Below are positions 48,355 through 60,067 of a stretch of DNA of 64,000 nt, piece after piece. The first letter of the stretch is position 1. Every line of letters starts with the position of its first letter. The stretch is from JACCXG01 sp963836735 (GTDB lineage: Bacteria; Acidobacteriota; Vicinamibacteria; Vicinamibacterales; 2-12-FULL-66-21): positions 62,001 through 126,000 of the forward strand of contig CAWIKP010000026.1 in the NCBI GenBank assembly GCA_963836735.1. Reading direction: 5' to 3'. The notes beneath the pieces were generated by a model. That model did not search any database. It was not told the origin of the DNA and saw only the letters and a list, made by a program, of their open reading frames with translations. The position numbers and the translations under genes are program-made.

Positions 48355-49770
48355 GTGCGCCTCTGGGTCGTCCCGATCCTTTTTGCCCTCACGATCGCCG
48401 GGTGCGCGACCGCGCCCGCGAAGACATCACCCGGCGTCCAATCAGCCCTGAACGTCGGCGTGGCGGAGATCGACATCACACCAGACGAGCCGATCCGCTT
48501 GACCGGGTACGGGAGTCGGGTCGAGCCTGCAAGCGAGGTGCGCCAGCGGCTGTGGGCGCGGGCGATGGCGTTTGGTGACGGGCGGCGCGTGGCGGTGCTG
48601 ATCACGGCGGATTTGATCGGGGTGCCGAGAAGCCTGTCCGACGACGTCGCGAAGCGGCTGGGCGATGCCGGAGTCGACCGGGCGGCGTTCGCGATCAGCG
48701 CGACTCATACGCACACCGGTCCGAGCCTGACCGGCGTGCTCCCCTACATCTTCAACTCGCCCGTGACTCCGCCACAGCAGGCCGCGATCGACCGTTACAC
48801 GAATCGGCTCGCCGCGCTGCTCGAGAGAGTGGCACGCGCCGCGCTCGCCGATCGGAGGCCTTCACAGCTGGCGTGGGCGCTGGGGCGCGCGGGCTTTGCG
48901 GCGAACCGGCGCGTGCTGAAAGACGGCAAGTGGACCGGGTTCGGGATCACGCCTGATGGGGCTGTCGATCACGACCTGCCGATCCTGGCGGTGCGAGGCA
49001 CCGACGGCGCGCTGCGCGCGGTGCTGGTCAGCTACGCCTGCCATGCGACGACGCTCGAGGGCAGGGACAACTTCATTCACGGCGACTGGCCTGGAGTGAC
49101 GCGCGAGCTGATCCAGAAACGTCACCCGGGCGCGATTGCGCTCGTCGCGATTGGAACAGGCGCCGATGCCAACCCCAACCCGCGCGGCGGCGGACTTCCC
49201 GATGTCGAGCGGAACGCCGAGGCGGTCGCTGCCGAAGTCGATCGGCTGCTCGCGACGCCGATGCGTCCAGTTCGATCTGTGCCCGAAGGAAAGCTTCGCT
49301 ACATCGATCTCCCGCTCGCGCCGCTGCCCGATCGCGCCGAGTGGGAAACCCGCGCAAAGCGCGACGACCCGGCCGGGTTTCAGGCCCGCGACGTCCTCCG
49401 CCGCCTCGATCGCGGCGAGCGCGTGCCGGCAACGGCAGCCTACCCGGTTCAGACCTGGACGTTCGGCAGAGACCTGGCCATGGTCTTTCTCGGCGGCGAG
49501 GTCGTCGCCGACTACGGCCTCCGCCTGAAACGCGAGCTCGACGCCTCGCGGCTCTGGGTCAACGCGTACTCGAACGACGTCGCGTTCTATGTCGCGTCAC
49601 GGCGATTGATCCCTGAGGGAGGGTACGAGGTCAGCGGATCGATGGTCTATTACGGGCAGCCCTCGTCGCTGGCTGAAGGCACCGAGGATCTGATCGTCCG
49701 AACTGTTCACGAATTGCTGCCAGCCGGATACCGATCGGCCGGGTCTGGCCCCGCCCTGCAGACCAAGTAA
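48355..49770 (+). CDS. neutral/alkaline ceramidase-family lipoprotein
   Basis: Intact 471-residue protein from a GTG at 48355 (AAAGGAT upstream). The lipobox LTIAGC gives an outer- or inner-membrane anchored lipoprotein. The family domain shows NVGVAEIDITPDEPIRLTGYGSR, the zinc-binding ATHTHTGPS, VLVSYACHATTLEG, and AIGTGADANPNPRG. Length is shorter than classical ceramidases (about 700), with the C-terminal Ig-like domain absent. In this clade such proteins often have no known sphingolipid role; hydrolase function is inferred. Confidence 0.85.
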   Translation: MRLWVVPILFALTIAGCATAPAKTSPGVQSALNVGVAEIDITPDEPIRLTGYGSRVEPASEVRQRLWARAMAFGDGRRVAVLITADLIGVPRSLSDDVAKRLGDAGVDRAAFAISATHTHTGPSLTGVLPYIFNSPVTPPQQAAIDRYTNRLAALLERVARAALADRRPSQLAWALGRAGFAANRRVLKDGKWTGFGITPDGAVDHDLPILAVRGTDGALRAVLVSYACHATTLEGRDNFIHGDWPGVTRELIQKRHPGAIALVAIGTGADANPNPRGGGLPDVERNAEAVAAEVDRLLATPMRPVRSVPEGKLRYIDLPLAPLPDRAEWETRAKRDDPAGFQARDVLRRLDRGERVPATAAYPVQTWTFGRDLAMVFLGGEVVADYGLRLKRELDASRLWVNAYSNDVAFYVASRRLIPEGGYEVSGSMVYYGQPSSLAEGTEDLIVRTVHELLPAGYRSAGSGPALQTK

Positions 49771-50167
49771 CCACGGGCGGCGGTTGATGGGAACGAGGCC
49801 TCCACCGGAGGCTGTTCAGTAGACCGATGTCTGGCGTTACCACTCATGAGGAGCGCAGTCCCACGCTCAGCCTCCAGGAGAGGAGCGCCGCCTCAGGGCG
49901 TGCCGGGCGACGGGTGACATCTGGAGGAAGTCTGCCTCGTGCAGGACTAATGCGAGTTCGGACAAAGCGGCTTGCGGTGCCAGCGAGCGGTGGGTATGCT
50001 CTTCCCGTTCCAGAAGTCCTCGACTGTGGATGGGCGTCCGACGCCCCGCGTCACACGCCTCCTCGCTAGTACTCGCTGCGGTTCATGACCGGAGCGTAGC
50101 CCGATTCGTGTGAAGCGCCTCGACGTGCTGCGACGTCCGGGCGCCCTTGATCCTACCGGAGGTTCAG
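49771..50167. other. 397-base gap without a recognisable gene
   Basis: No convincing reading frame or RNA signature on either strand. A 15-base palindrome GGGCGTC-C-GACGCCC at 50032-50046 is the only clear structure and could be an operator for the downstream gene. CGGAGG at 50156-50161 is the ribosome-binding site of the gene at 50168. Confidence 0.4.
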
Positions 50168-53100
50168 ATGAGAAGAGCGACGCTGATCGCGTGTCTCCTC
50201 GCGTTCGCGCTGCACGGCTTCGTGCACGCGCAGCAGGCGAGTGTCAACACTCCTGTCCTTCCCGGCGCGCCGACCAACCCGCTCGACCCGACTCCCTTGC
50301 TGACCAGCGATTTCGTTCGTCAGCGCCAGGTCGAGCCCGATCTCATCGTCTCCGACTCGAAACGCGCAGCATTTGATGGCGGTGTTCAACGATTACCGCG
50401 CTGTCGACATCGCCGCCGACGGGTTTTCCGACAATCAGGTACTCGAGCACCGGCTTCAAGGCTTTCGTGGGCCGCATGTTCGCGTGGGTGACCGGCCGGC
50501 CGGCGAAGGGGCAACTGCCGCGTCATGCCGCAGCGGTCGAGGCGTCCGTCGGGATGGCGCGGTCGACCGACGGCGGTCTGACGTGGACCGGCGCAATGGT
50601 ACCTGGATCGCCGGACGATCATTCGCAAGCCTCGCTCAATTCGCCGATCTATGGCCTCGATGCGATGACCGATCCGAAGGGCGCCGCCGGCCCATGCGGC
50701 TACGCCTATGTCGTCCTGGTGGCGTTCACGCGGGGCGGCGAGAGCCGGATCGCGGTGGCGCGGTGGCAGGACAAGAACAACAAAGACGGCAGCGAAGCCT
50801 GGTATTACCAGGGCACCAGCGTCGTCGAGACCGGCCTGAACTCGACGAACGGACAATTCCACGACCTGCCGTCGATCGTCGTCGATCCGCTGCGGGTCAC
50901 AGGCGGCGACCCGTGCGCGCACAACGTCTACGTCGGGTGGGCCAGGTTCAACGGCAACGCTGGCGCGAGCGTTTTGAATTTCGGCCGCGCGACTGCCGGC
51001 AGCAGCGCCAACTGGAATCCGACCTGGGCCCTGCGGTTCGTGGGGTCGATGGACAAGACCAACCAGGCGGTCACCCTCGCCGTCGATCCACGCCCCGGAA
51101 CTCCCCTGAGCAACGGCGGCGGCACGCTGACTACGGCTGGCGCGCCTTCAAATCACCGAACAGCCCGGACCGGTATTGGATGGCGCGATCCACCAACTTC
51201 GGCGACACGTTCGAGAAAGCGGTCGTCGTCACCGGCACCTCGGCGGTCTATCCGTACGACCAGCCGTCGCTCTCGAGCGACGAGGTCGGACCGCAGCAGC
51301 TGGCGTTCCGCTCCAACGCGCTCCCGACCATCGAGGTCGGTACCGAACGCCGCCGAGAACCCGACCGGCAGCACCGTCTACATGGCCTGGCAGGAACGCG
51401 TCAACATGTCCAGCTGCCCGGGCAGCGGATGCGGTTCGCCGGATCCATTCGGTGAGCCGAAAATCGTGCTCACCCGATCGCCGGATGGTAAAAAATGGTC
51501 GACCCGCACCGCGGTGGATATCGGCAACCGCGACGTGGTTCCACCACCCAACGGCCTCGGCTATCTTCCGCAGTTGCGTCAGTCCGGCGGCCAGCTCATG
51601 CCGCGACTGAGCTACGGCGGCGGACGGTTGGCGTTGTTCTATTACGAATCGCGCGGGCCGCTGACCGTGATTCCTCCCTACGGGACCGTTCTGGCGGGTC
51701 TCGACCGTCACCTCGATGCCAGGCTCGCGCTGCTCGATCTGGTCGATGGTCACCTGATTGGGACGTCGCAGGTCTCGAGGTATCTGCTGAAGCCGTTCAC
51801 GGACCTGTCGAATGGCGAAACCGTGGAGGACGTCGTCGAAGTGGCGCCGGGGGTTCCAGCGGTCAACGCCCGTGTGAACGTGCCGAATTCCGGTTCGGGT
51901 CGCATTCCGTTCCTTGGGGACTACGTCGGCATCACGCCAATCGTCCGGCTGGTGCCGGGCGCGCCGGGCGGCCCCTGGCGATGGGCCATCAGCCCCTCCG
52001 ACGTGCCGTTCCAGGGCTTCCGCACGGTCTTCGCGGACTCGCGGAATCAGATCCCGCCGCCGGGGAACGCCGAACAGCAGGTCGCGCAGTACCCGTTCTA
52101 CAGTCCTCCGAAACAGAACGAGCCGTCGTGTGTCAATCCGGGCTCGCGAAACCACGACGTCATGCACGCGGTGGTCAACGCGTCGGTCACGCTCAACGCG
52201 GCCACCACGTTCAAGCAGAACAACATCGAGCGGGCATTCCCCGTCACGGTTGGCAACCCGGCCGATGTCAAGCGGTTCTACCGGCTGACTCTGGACCCTT
52301 CCGACATCGCGTCATGGACACAGTCGGCAGACGTGCAGAACCCGGAGCACTTTCGGCTGGATGTCGAATTGTTCCCGTTCGCGAGCAGCACCCGGAATGC
52401 CTACCTCTCGGCGACCACCGCAACGGCATCCGTCAAGGTCACGGTCCGCGAACTGCAGTTGAGCGGCGCACAGTGCACGGGCGACAGCCAGACCCTGGAC
52501 AACCCGCTCTGTACGATTACCGTAGCTGCCGACGGTCCTCGGATCCATGACCCTGAACCTGGACCCGACCAATCCGCCCTACGAAGCAGGAGACGGGACG
52601 ACGACCACGGAGAGCCATGATCCGACGCTGAGCGATCCGGTTACCAGCAGTCCGTTCGTGAGCAATCCGTTCGTCAGCAACCCGTTCGTCAGCAATCCCT
52701 TCGTGAGCAATCCCTTCGTCAGCAATCCCTTCGTCAGCAATCCCTTCGTCAGCAATGCGACCGTCTACGACATCACCGATCTCACGTGGACGGTCGAAAA
52801 CGGCGGTAACACGACATCGAGCTACATCAGCCGGCTGAATCTCGGCGACCTGGATCAGTTGGCTGGCAACTATGCTTTTCAGCTGCTGATCTACAAGAGG
52901 TCGTACTACGCCGGTGTGACCAATTGCGAACCGGTGAACGTCCCGTTCGATCAGCTGATTTCCAGTGTGCCGAATCCGTTCGTCAGCAACATCCAGATCG
53001 ACAACCCGTTCGTGAGCAACCCATTCGTCAGCAACCCGTTCGTGAGCAACCCGTTCGTCAGCAACGCGACCTTTGCGGAGGCTCCGCCGAGCGGCGGCAC

Positions 53101-54165
53101 GGGAGACTTTCACGACGGCACGCGCCACGACTACCGGCCCGATCAGGTGCTGGTCACGCTCAGGGCGTATCAGCTCAAGCCGACCGCGCAGCTGACCGCA
53201 AAGTTCGACCCGGTCGACAACCCACCGTCCTCTGTCGTGCACTCGCACGCGAGGAACGTGGTCAACGGTAAGAAGCAGCAGGGCCCGCCGCCGTTCGCGA
53301 TCAAGGGTCCGGATCTGGTGGCCTCGGGGGTGTTCCCCGCAGCCTCGGTGACCGCTGGCTTCGCCGTCAGGGTTCCCCAGGCGACGGTGCAGAACACTGG
53401 GAACCTGAAGTCTGGCACCTTTCGGTATAGCTACTACCTCTCGACGGATGCGGTGATCGATCCGAAGCAGGATCGCGTCTACTGGAGGGCACGGTGCTTC
53501 CCAAGCTCGCGCCCGGCGAGACGAACACCGTCGGTCCGGCGGACGTCACGATCCCCTCGACGGTTGTTGCCGGGTCCTACTACTACGGCATTGCATTCGA
53601 CGACACGGGGCACGTCGGCGAAACCGACGAAACCAACAATTTCGTGAGTGCTCCGCTGGTGGTCGTCTCGCTCGGCACGTTCGATCAGCAACAACCGGCC
53701 ATCGACGCGGCCGCCGTCCGGCTGCCCATCGGCGGCGCGACCGCGGGGAAAGTGTCCCAGGAAGTGGTGGCCGGTCTGACGCGCTCTCTGTCCAATGTGC
53801 TGCTGCCGGTCACCTGCTCGGCTGACGCGACGCTCACGATGCAGATTCAGGGTGTGACGAACAAGGGCGTCCCGAACGGCGTGGTGCTGAGCACGACGAC
53901 ATTTGCTGGCGGCTCGACCTCGAGTGCCCCGGCGGCGGGTTCTTCGACTATGCCGCTGGCCGCACCCGTGCCGATGGTGGCGGGGCAGAAGTTCAGCGTC
54001 GTGCTGAGCGGCGGCACCGCGGGCAGCTGCAGCATTGCCCAGGGTCCGACGATGGATCCCTACAAGCCCGGCTTGGCATTCTCGGATTCCGCAACCGTGA
54101 CGCCGGGCGTATGGGACGGGCTGGCGTCGAAGCGCGATGTCCCGTTCAAGACACTGGTGGAGTGA
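50168..54165 (+). CDS. giant secreted BNR/CARDB protein with NPFVS pentapeptide arrays (about five frameshifts)
   Basis: About 1,330 residues. Signal peptide MRRATLIACLLAFALHGFVHAQ. The N-terminal two thirds resemble a sialidase-type propeller with Asp boxes (RSTDGGLTW, RSPDGKKW) and propeller strands; no catalytic sialidase residues are evident. At 52649-52753 and 52973-53062 lie tandem Asn-Pro-Phe-Val-Ser repeats. A CARDB domain follows (DLVASGVFPAASVTAGFAV, TVLPKLAPGETNTVG, YYGIAFDDTGHVGETDETNNF), then a beta-rich C-terminal domain. Frames change near 50370-50450, 51130, 51345, 52540 and 53490. Likely extracellular or surface-associated and structural or binding in role. Confidence 0.75.
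52649..52753 (+). repeat. NPFVS array 1, seven 15-bp units
   Basis: Seven tandem 15-bp units encode Ser/Asn-Pro-Phe-Val-Ser. Units differ only at synonymous third positions (CCG/CCC, GTG/GTC, AAT/AAC), which indicates selection on the peptide. The array ends Asn-Ala-Thr. Confidence 0.92.
52973..53062 (+). repeat. NPFVS array 2, one plus four units
   Basis: One unit at 52973-52987, a spacer encoding Asn-Ile-Gln-Ile-Asp, then four tandem units at 53003-53062. It ends with the same Asn-Ala-Thr as array 1, so the two arrays share a terminal cap. About 72 residues of ordinary sequence separate the arrays. Confidence 0.9.
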
Positions 54166-54187
54166 CGGCTGTCAGGCGGTCGGCGGC

Positions 54188-57100
54188 TCAGCGGCCGCCG
54201 ACCCGGGCCTGCGCGTCTGCCGCCATCGCATCGGCCGGAACCGCGCGAGCCCGTATCGACAGGGTACTGCTCGTAACTCTTTTTCGCCGCAGCGGTGGCG
54301 CCGAGTCCTTCGTGCGCCTTGCCAAGCCAGTAGTACACAGGCGGAACATAGTGGCTGGTGGTCGTGTTCTCGAAGAACACGTCGGCCGCCTCGCCGCGCC
54401 GCTTCAGGCATTCATCGAATTGCGCGGCCGCCTCGCCGAAGCGGCCGGCCTGCAGATAGAGGCGACCGAGCAGCAGGTGAGCAAACCAGGAGTTATGACG
54501 TTTCTCCGCGTCGCGAAAGGCTTCGAGCGCCTCTGACACCTCGCCTTTCGTCAGCGCCATCTGTCCGGTGATCAGCCGGCTGTACGCGGCCGTCTGCTGC
54601 TGCAGCATGTTCGACAGCGTCTTCGCGACGGCGGCCGCGGCTTCCGTCCGACCGGCTTCGATCAGCACCAGGGCCGCGGGAAACAGCACGCTCTCGTGCT
54701 GCCGCAGCTGGGTCGCCCGCTGCGCCGCCCGCACCGCGCCGCCACGGTCGCGAGCCTTCATGCGCGCTTCCGCGAGCGCGACATACTTGAATGCCGCGTT
54801 GCCCATGTCCCCGGCCTTTTCGTCCGCGGCGATGCCCTCGTGGAGGATGGCCGTGGCGTCGCTTAGACGTCCTTCGTATAACGCGACGTCGGCGAGACCG
54901 AGGCTGGCGATGGACGCCGCCTCAGGGCCGCGCGCCCGCAAGGCCTCGAATCCGGCCCGTGCGGCCGCGGCGTCGCCGCTGGCGAGCTGAGTGTTGGCGC
55001 GCGCGAAGTAGGCCCACGTGAAGCTGGGGTTCTCCTTGAGGATGATGTCGGCCTGCTGGATGGCGTGTGGGGAAATCGCCGGCATACATCGCGTACATCG
55101 CGTAGTTCAGCCGCTGCAGGTGGTTCTTCGGGTAGATTTCAATCGCCTCCGGCCCTCTTCCACGGCTTTGGCGGTGTTCCCGAGTTTCAGGTAGGCGAAC
55201 GCGAGGTTCGCGTGCCCGGTGTTGTCGGCAGGATAGTTCTGCACCAGCCGTTCGAAGTTCTCCCGCGCGCTCTCGTAGTCCTGCGTCACCACGAGGAAAT
55301 AGCCGCCGAGGGTCCGGAACTTCTCGCGCTCCGTCATCCGATCGATGTGTTTCAGCGCGCGGTCGTAGGCCTCGCGCGCCTTCGCGTCCTGCTTCGAACC
55401 TCCATGAATCACGCCCATGCCGGCGTAGGCACGAGCCAGCGCGGGGTCGAGCCGTCAGCCTCTTCAAACGCCGCGAGCGCCTCGTGCTGCCGGCCGGCGT
55501 AGTAATGCTCCTGGCCGCGCGTGTATGCGCTCATCGCCTCGAGCGACGTCGTGGTGAACGTTTCGGCGTCGGCGGCGGGGTCGCGCGTCGGGTCGGTGTC
55601 GCCGAGCGCAGTGCGGATGCGGGAGGTGACGGTCGCGACCGCCTGGAGGACGTCGCTCTTGGCGGCGGCAGTCGCGGTCGCGGTCGTAACCGCGCCGCCA
55701 TCCGTCGCCGCGTCGATGACGCGCGCCGCGATCGTGTAACGGCCGCCGGTGGCGGCGATCGAGCCGGCGACAATCATCTTCACGCCCTCGCGCCGCGCGA
55801 TCAGACGCGCTGCCGCTTCGTCGAGCCGTGAACCCAGCTGGAGACCGCCGACGAGCCGCTGGGCATCGGCGCGCGGATACAGGGTGACAAAGGGTGCGCC
55901 TTCCAGGCCGATGGACAGGCCCTGCTCCAGCGACGCCGGAGAAGATCGGATCGCCAGTGGTGTTGTCGAAGTCTGCCACCAGGACGGGAACGGGCGCTCG
56001 TTCAGCGGGAGGCGGTGGCGTCCGCGCGAGCCACCATGTCAGGGCCAGAAGAGCGACCACCAGAGCGAGCGCGCCACCCACCATCCGCGCGGTCAGGCGC
56101 CGCACGATCGGCAGCGGCTTTCCCGCGTCATCCAGACGGTCGAAGTCGGCGACGAGCTCGGCGGTCGTGGCGTAACGCGCGTCCGTATCAGGCTGGACAC
56201 ACCGCGATCACGATGCGTTCGAGCGCCTCGGGAATGTGCGGGTCCAGGGTCCGCGGAGCGGGTGGCGGCGCCTTGATCCGCAGCGTTCAGCTCCTCCAAC
56301 GCACTATCGGTGCGGGTGGCGCGCTGCCGGCCGAGCAGCAAGTCGTAGAAGAATCAGCCCGAACGCATAGATATCCGCGCGATGATCGACCGGGCAGCCC
56401 GCGGCCTGCTCGGGCGCCATGTATGGAGCGTGCCGACGACGGAGCCGAGCATGGTCAGCGCCGCCTGCACGAGCCGCATCGAGTCTCAGCGCCGGCAATG
56501 GGTGCACCGCCGAGTGACGGCTCTGGCGCACGCGGAGCGCGCGATGCCGAAGTCCATGATCAGCGCCTCGCCCTCGCTTGATCATGATGTTTGCGGGCTT
56601 CAGGTCGCGGTGAACAACGCCGGCCTCGTGCGCGGCCGCCAGACCGGAGACCATGACGCGCGATCGCGCATCGTGCGGCCGACGTCGAGCTTGCCCTTCT
56701 CGCTTGAGGATCGTGGCGAGGTCTTCGCCCTCGAGGTAGGGCATCGTGATGTACTTGATGCCGTCCAGCTCGCCGAGATCGTGGATGCGGACGACGTTCT
56801 TGTGGGTGACCTGCCGCGCGAGCAGCAGCTCCTGCTTGAAGCGGCGCTCGAGCGCCTGGCAGCCTCGGGGTCCGCGGCCGCCTCCGGCCGTATCACCTTC
56901 AGCGCCACGACCACGCCGAGCTCCTGGTCCCAGGCCTGATACACCGCACCCATGCCTCCCAACCCGAGGAGGCGCACGATGTGGTATCGCTCGCCGAAGT
57001 TCTGGCCCGGCATCAGCGGACCATGCCCGCCGCGGGCGCCGGGACCCGGCTCGCCGATGTCCGGACCGGTCGTCTCGCCCGACTGGGCGTAGGTCGCCGT

Positions 57101-57272
57101 ATCGCCAGCCCCGTCCTGCTGCGCCGCGGCACCGTGCAGCGGCCGCTGGCGCGGACCGGCCTCCTGTACCACCGTGGGAGCCGCATCGGCGTAACCGGTC
57201 AGCGATGCCCCGCAGGACGAGCAGACCTCTGCTGTTTGTGAGGGCTGTACGGCAATGTGGGCAGGTCACCAA
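54188..57272 (-). pseudogene. zinc-ribbon Ser/Thr kinase with TPR tail (many frameshifts)
   Basis: Reading from a TTG at 57272: a zinc ribbon (CPHC...CSSC), a linker, then a Hanks kinase domain (LLGLGGMGAVYQAWDQ, VALKVI, TMPYLEGEDLATIL, HRDLKPANI, MAPEQAAG). A membrane helix near 56050 (MVGGALALVVALLALTWWL) follows, then a FlgO-like domain (VPVLVADFDNTTGDPIF, VKMIVAGSIAATGGRYTIAARVIDA) and TPR-like helices (AYTRGQEHYYAGRQHEALAAFEEA, LGRLYLQAGRFGEAAAQFDECLKR, YWLGKAHEGLGATAAAKKSYEQ) to a stop at 54188. At least eight frame changes occur, most in the kinase and TPR junctions (55080-57220). All parts are conserved, so indel errors are likely. Function: membrane-anchored signalling kinase with a periplasmic TPR sensor. 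Confidence 0.72.
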
Positions 57273-57381
57273 TGGGATGCCGGCCGGCGGTCGCAGCTCC
57301 GCCTGCCGGGGCGCATTTTATCCCAGGCCCGTCACCTTCTTCAGGCGATTGCGCGCGCGGGTGGCGCAGCCCCGCCGCAGC

Positions 57382-60014
57382 CTACTTCTGCGCCAGAAGA
57401 TTGGCCACGATTCGATACGCGCCCGGAACGCCATACGGCAACTGGCGATGGAGCGCGTAGGCGAAGTAGGTGTAGTTCCCCTTGCCGTACGCGCGCGTGC
57501 AGCCAGCCGCCTTTCTGCGGGGGCTGACCGCGATCCCAGGTCGAGATGATCGGCGTGTAGCGCGAGTCCCACGACGACCAGAACTTCGATCCCCGCTGCT
57601 CGACCCAGTTGTCGAAGTCTGCCTTGGTGATGCGATTGGGCGTGTTGAGCACGGCCGCGTCCGAGGCGAGGATCTCGACCGGTGAGGCCTCCTCGGACAC
57701 CTCCTCCGCGGTCCGGGGCAGCTCGCCCGGGTAAGGCGCGTAAAGCTTCGGGTCGAGCTCCTGCGTGTTGTAGAGCACGATCAGGTTGCCGCCCTCGCGG
57801 ACGTAGTCCAGCAGCCGGCGATTGTAGGTAATCAGATCCTGCCGGACCGCATACGCGCGGGTGCCGGTGAAGATGGCGTCGAACTGTGACAGCTGCGCTC
57901 CCGCCAGCTCGCGTTCGCCGAGCAGCTGCACGTCTGCGCCCAGCTGGGCGAGAGCGGCAGGGACCTCGTCGCCGATTCCCATCACGTAGCCGACCTTCAG
58001 TCCAGCCGGCACCTTGACCTCCACGCCGGTGACCGTCGCGGCAGCCTTGCGATAGAGATAGCGCGTCTCCAGATCCCGATACCGCGTGATCGAGTAGCCC
58101 TCGCTGAATTCCTGGCCATCGACTCTGGCGATCGCGGAAATGTCATAAGGCCGCTCGCCCGGTGACGGCGCAGCCACGGCGAAGCGGAATTGCCCCCGCT
58201 CACCGGCACGCGTGAAATGGAGCTCATGGGCCGCAGGCGTGGCCGTCCAGCCCGCCGGCAGGTTCAGCCGCAGCTCGCCGTCGACCTTCCCATCCCGATT
58301 ACTTGTGACCTCGGCCTGAAACGTCACCGGGCGTGAAGCCCCGATGGGAACGACGGCATGTCCCGGCGTCAGCGTCACCGCGACGGCCGGCACGACCGCG
58401 AGCGTGCGCGTGTCGTAACCGTACGGCAGGTTGGCCTCGAGCCTGCTCACGGGCCGGCGGGTCTCGACCTGCACGCCCTCGACAACGTACTGGACCGCGA
58501 CCGACAGGGGCGGATCGGCGTATGGCTTGTGGAGGGCGCCATCGTCCGAGACGTCGTAGCGCGTCGCCTGAATCGAGGTGCGGGAAAAATACGGCCGCGA
58601 CACTTTCGCGGTCTGCGGCACGGTCACCGTGAACGTCCGCGTGACGGGATTGTTCTCCGCTGCCGCCGCGGGCGCGGAGTTGGCGGCTGTCGACGGCCAG
58701 CGCTCGCCCGACTCCAGGCCGATGCGCACGTCGCGCACGTCGACACCGCTGCGGTTGACGAACGTGACGTTGACGTCGAAGCGCTGACCGGGTGTGACCG
58801 GGGGCATCGCCGCTGGCCCTGGGTTGAAGGGCCCCGCCGGCTCTGGAGTGCCGGCCGGTTGCGCCACCGCGGTGAGCGCGACACCGAGTACGGCATCGAG
58901 CGCCTCGGTTACCTGGCGTTCCTTCCCGCGCAGCACGAACGCCACGTCTTCGTCGCGGGTCTCGCCAATGACGCGCCGCACCAGTCCGAGGGCGCGTGCC
59001 AGCGCAGGGGCCGAGGCGGCGGGCTTCGTAAACGTGAATGCTCGCACCGCCGTGTCAATCTCCCCGGCGATGGCCGTCAGTGTCTCGACACTTCCGGCCG
59101 GAGGGGTTTTCCCCAAGGCGCGGTAGACGCCCGGAAGGGAAATGTCGATGCCGTCGAAGAACGACTCTTCCTTGGCCGGTGCCTGAACGGTCGACTGCAG
59201 CCGCTTGTAGTACGACACCGCCGGCCCGGGAACCGCTGCGGATCGGCCGCCGTTCTGCGATCGCTGGAAGCTCAAACCCCGTCGCGCGAGCGACTGATAC
59301 GAGTCGCCGAGAATCGGATCGTACCGTCCGGCGTCGACCCGGATCGTCCAGTCTTCGTTCGCGCGCACGCCGCCCATGTACAGCTTCAACGGACGCCACG
59401 GCCTGAGCCCCTTCGCAAGCTGATCCGGCAAAGATCGCCGGGTCCGCGGCCTTGGCGAAGGCTTCCTGCGTCACCATCCCCGCGGCCGAGTGGTTGCCAT
59501 GGCCGTCGCGCTCGTTGCCCTGGAACCGTGCAATGACCACGAGCGGGCGCTCGGCACGGATCACCCCGACGATGTCGCGGAGGACGTAGTCGATCCCCCA
59601 CTTCTCGATGGTCTCGTCGAGACGTTTGGAGAAGCCGTAGTCGACCACCGTGCCGAAATACTGGCGGTCGACTCCGTAGTAGCGGTCGGCGAGCAGCAAT
59701 TCCTCGGTGCGAATCAGCCCCAGCGCATCGAACAACTCCGGGCCGAGGGCATTGTCGCCCGACTCGCCGCGAGTGAGCGTCAGCAGCGAGACCTGCGCGC
59801 CCTCACCCCGACTGAGCATCGTCAACACGCCGCCGTGCTCGTCGTCCGGGTGCGCGGTCGTGTGCAGCACGCTGGCCGTCGTGCGCAGCTTCAGCAGCTT
59901 CTGCCAGGCGCCGGCGGCCCCCTGATCCGGCACCGGGTTCTGCCGGCCCGCCGGTGTCGCGATGGCCAGCGTCGTCGCAAGGAGTCCGAGGGTCAACGCA
60001 GGAAAAGCGCGCAT
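57382..60014 (-). CDS. exported PIG-L/LmbE deacetylase with C-terminal beta-rich domains (two frameshifts)
   Basis: About 877 residues. Signal peptide MRAFPALTLGLLATTLAIATPA, then a PIG-L deacetylase domain with the zinc motif AHPDDEHGG (His55, Asp57, Asp58, Glu59), LLTLTRGESGDNALG and GNHSAAGM (third His). Frame changes near 59430; from there a 600-residue segment is intact and carries beta-sandwich domains (FVNRSGVDVRDVRIGLESGE, VPIGASRPVTFQAEV) and a late Rossmann-like domain (GDEVPAALAQLGADVQLLGE, YVREGGNLIVLYNTQE). A second shift near 57520 leads to the true C-terminus GNYTYFAYALHRQLPYG. Likely N-deacetylates amino sugars or a glycoconjugate outside the cytoplasm. Confidence 0.85.
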
Positions 60015-60067
60015 TCCGCGAATTGTAGCCTCGTCCGTCCCACCACCTGATGTTATGGTGTCTTCAC

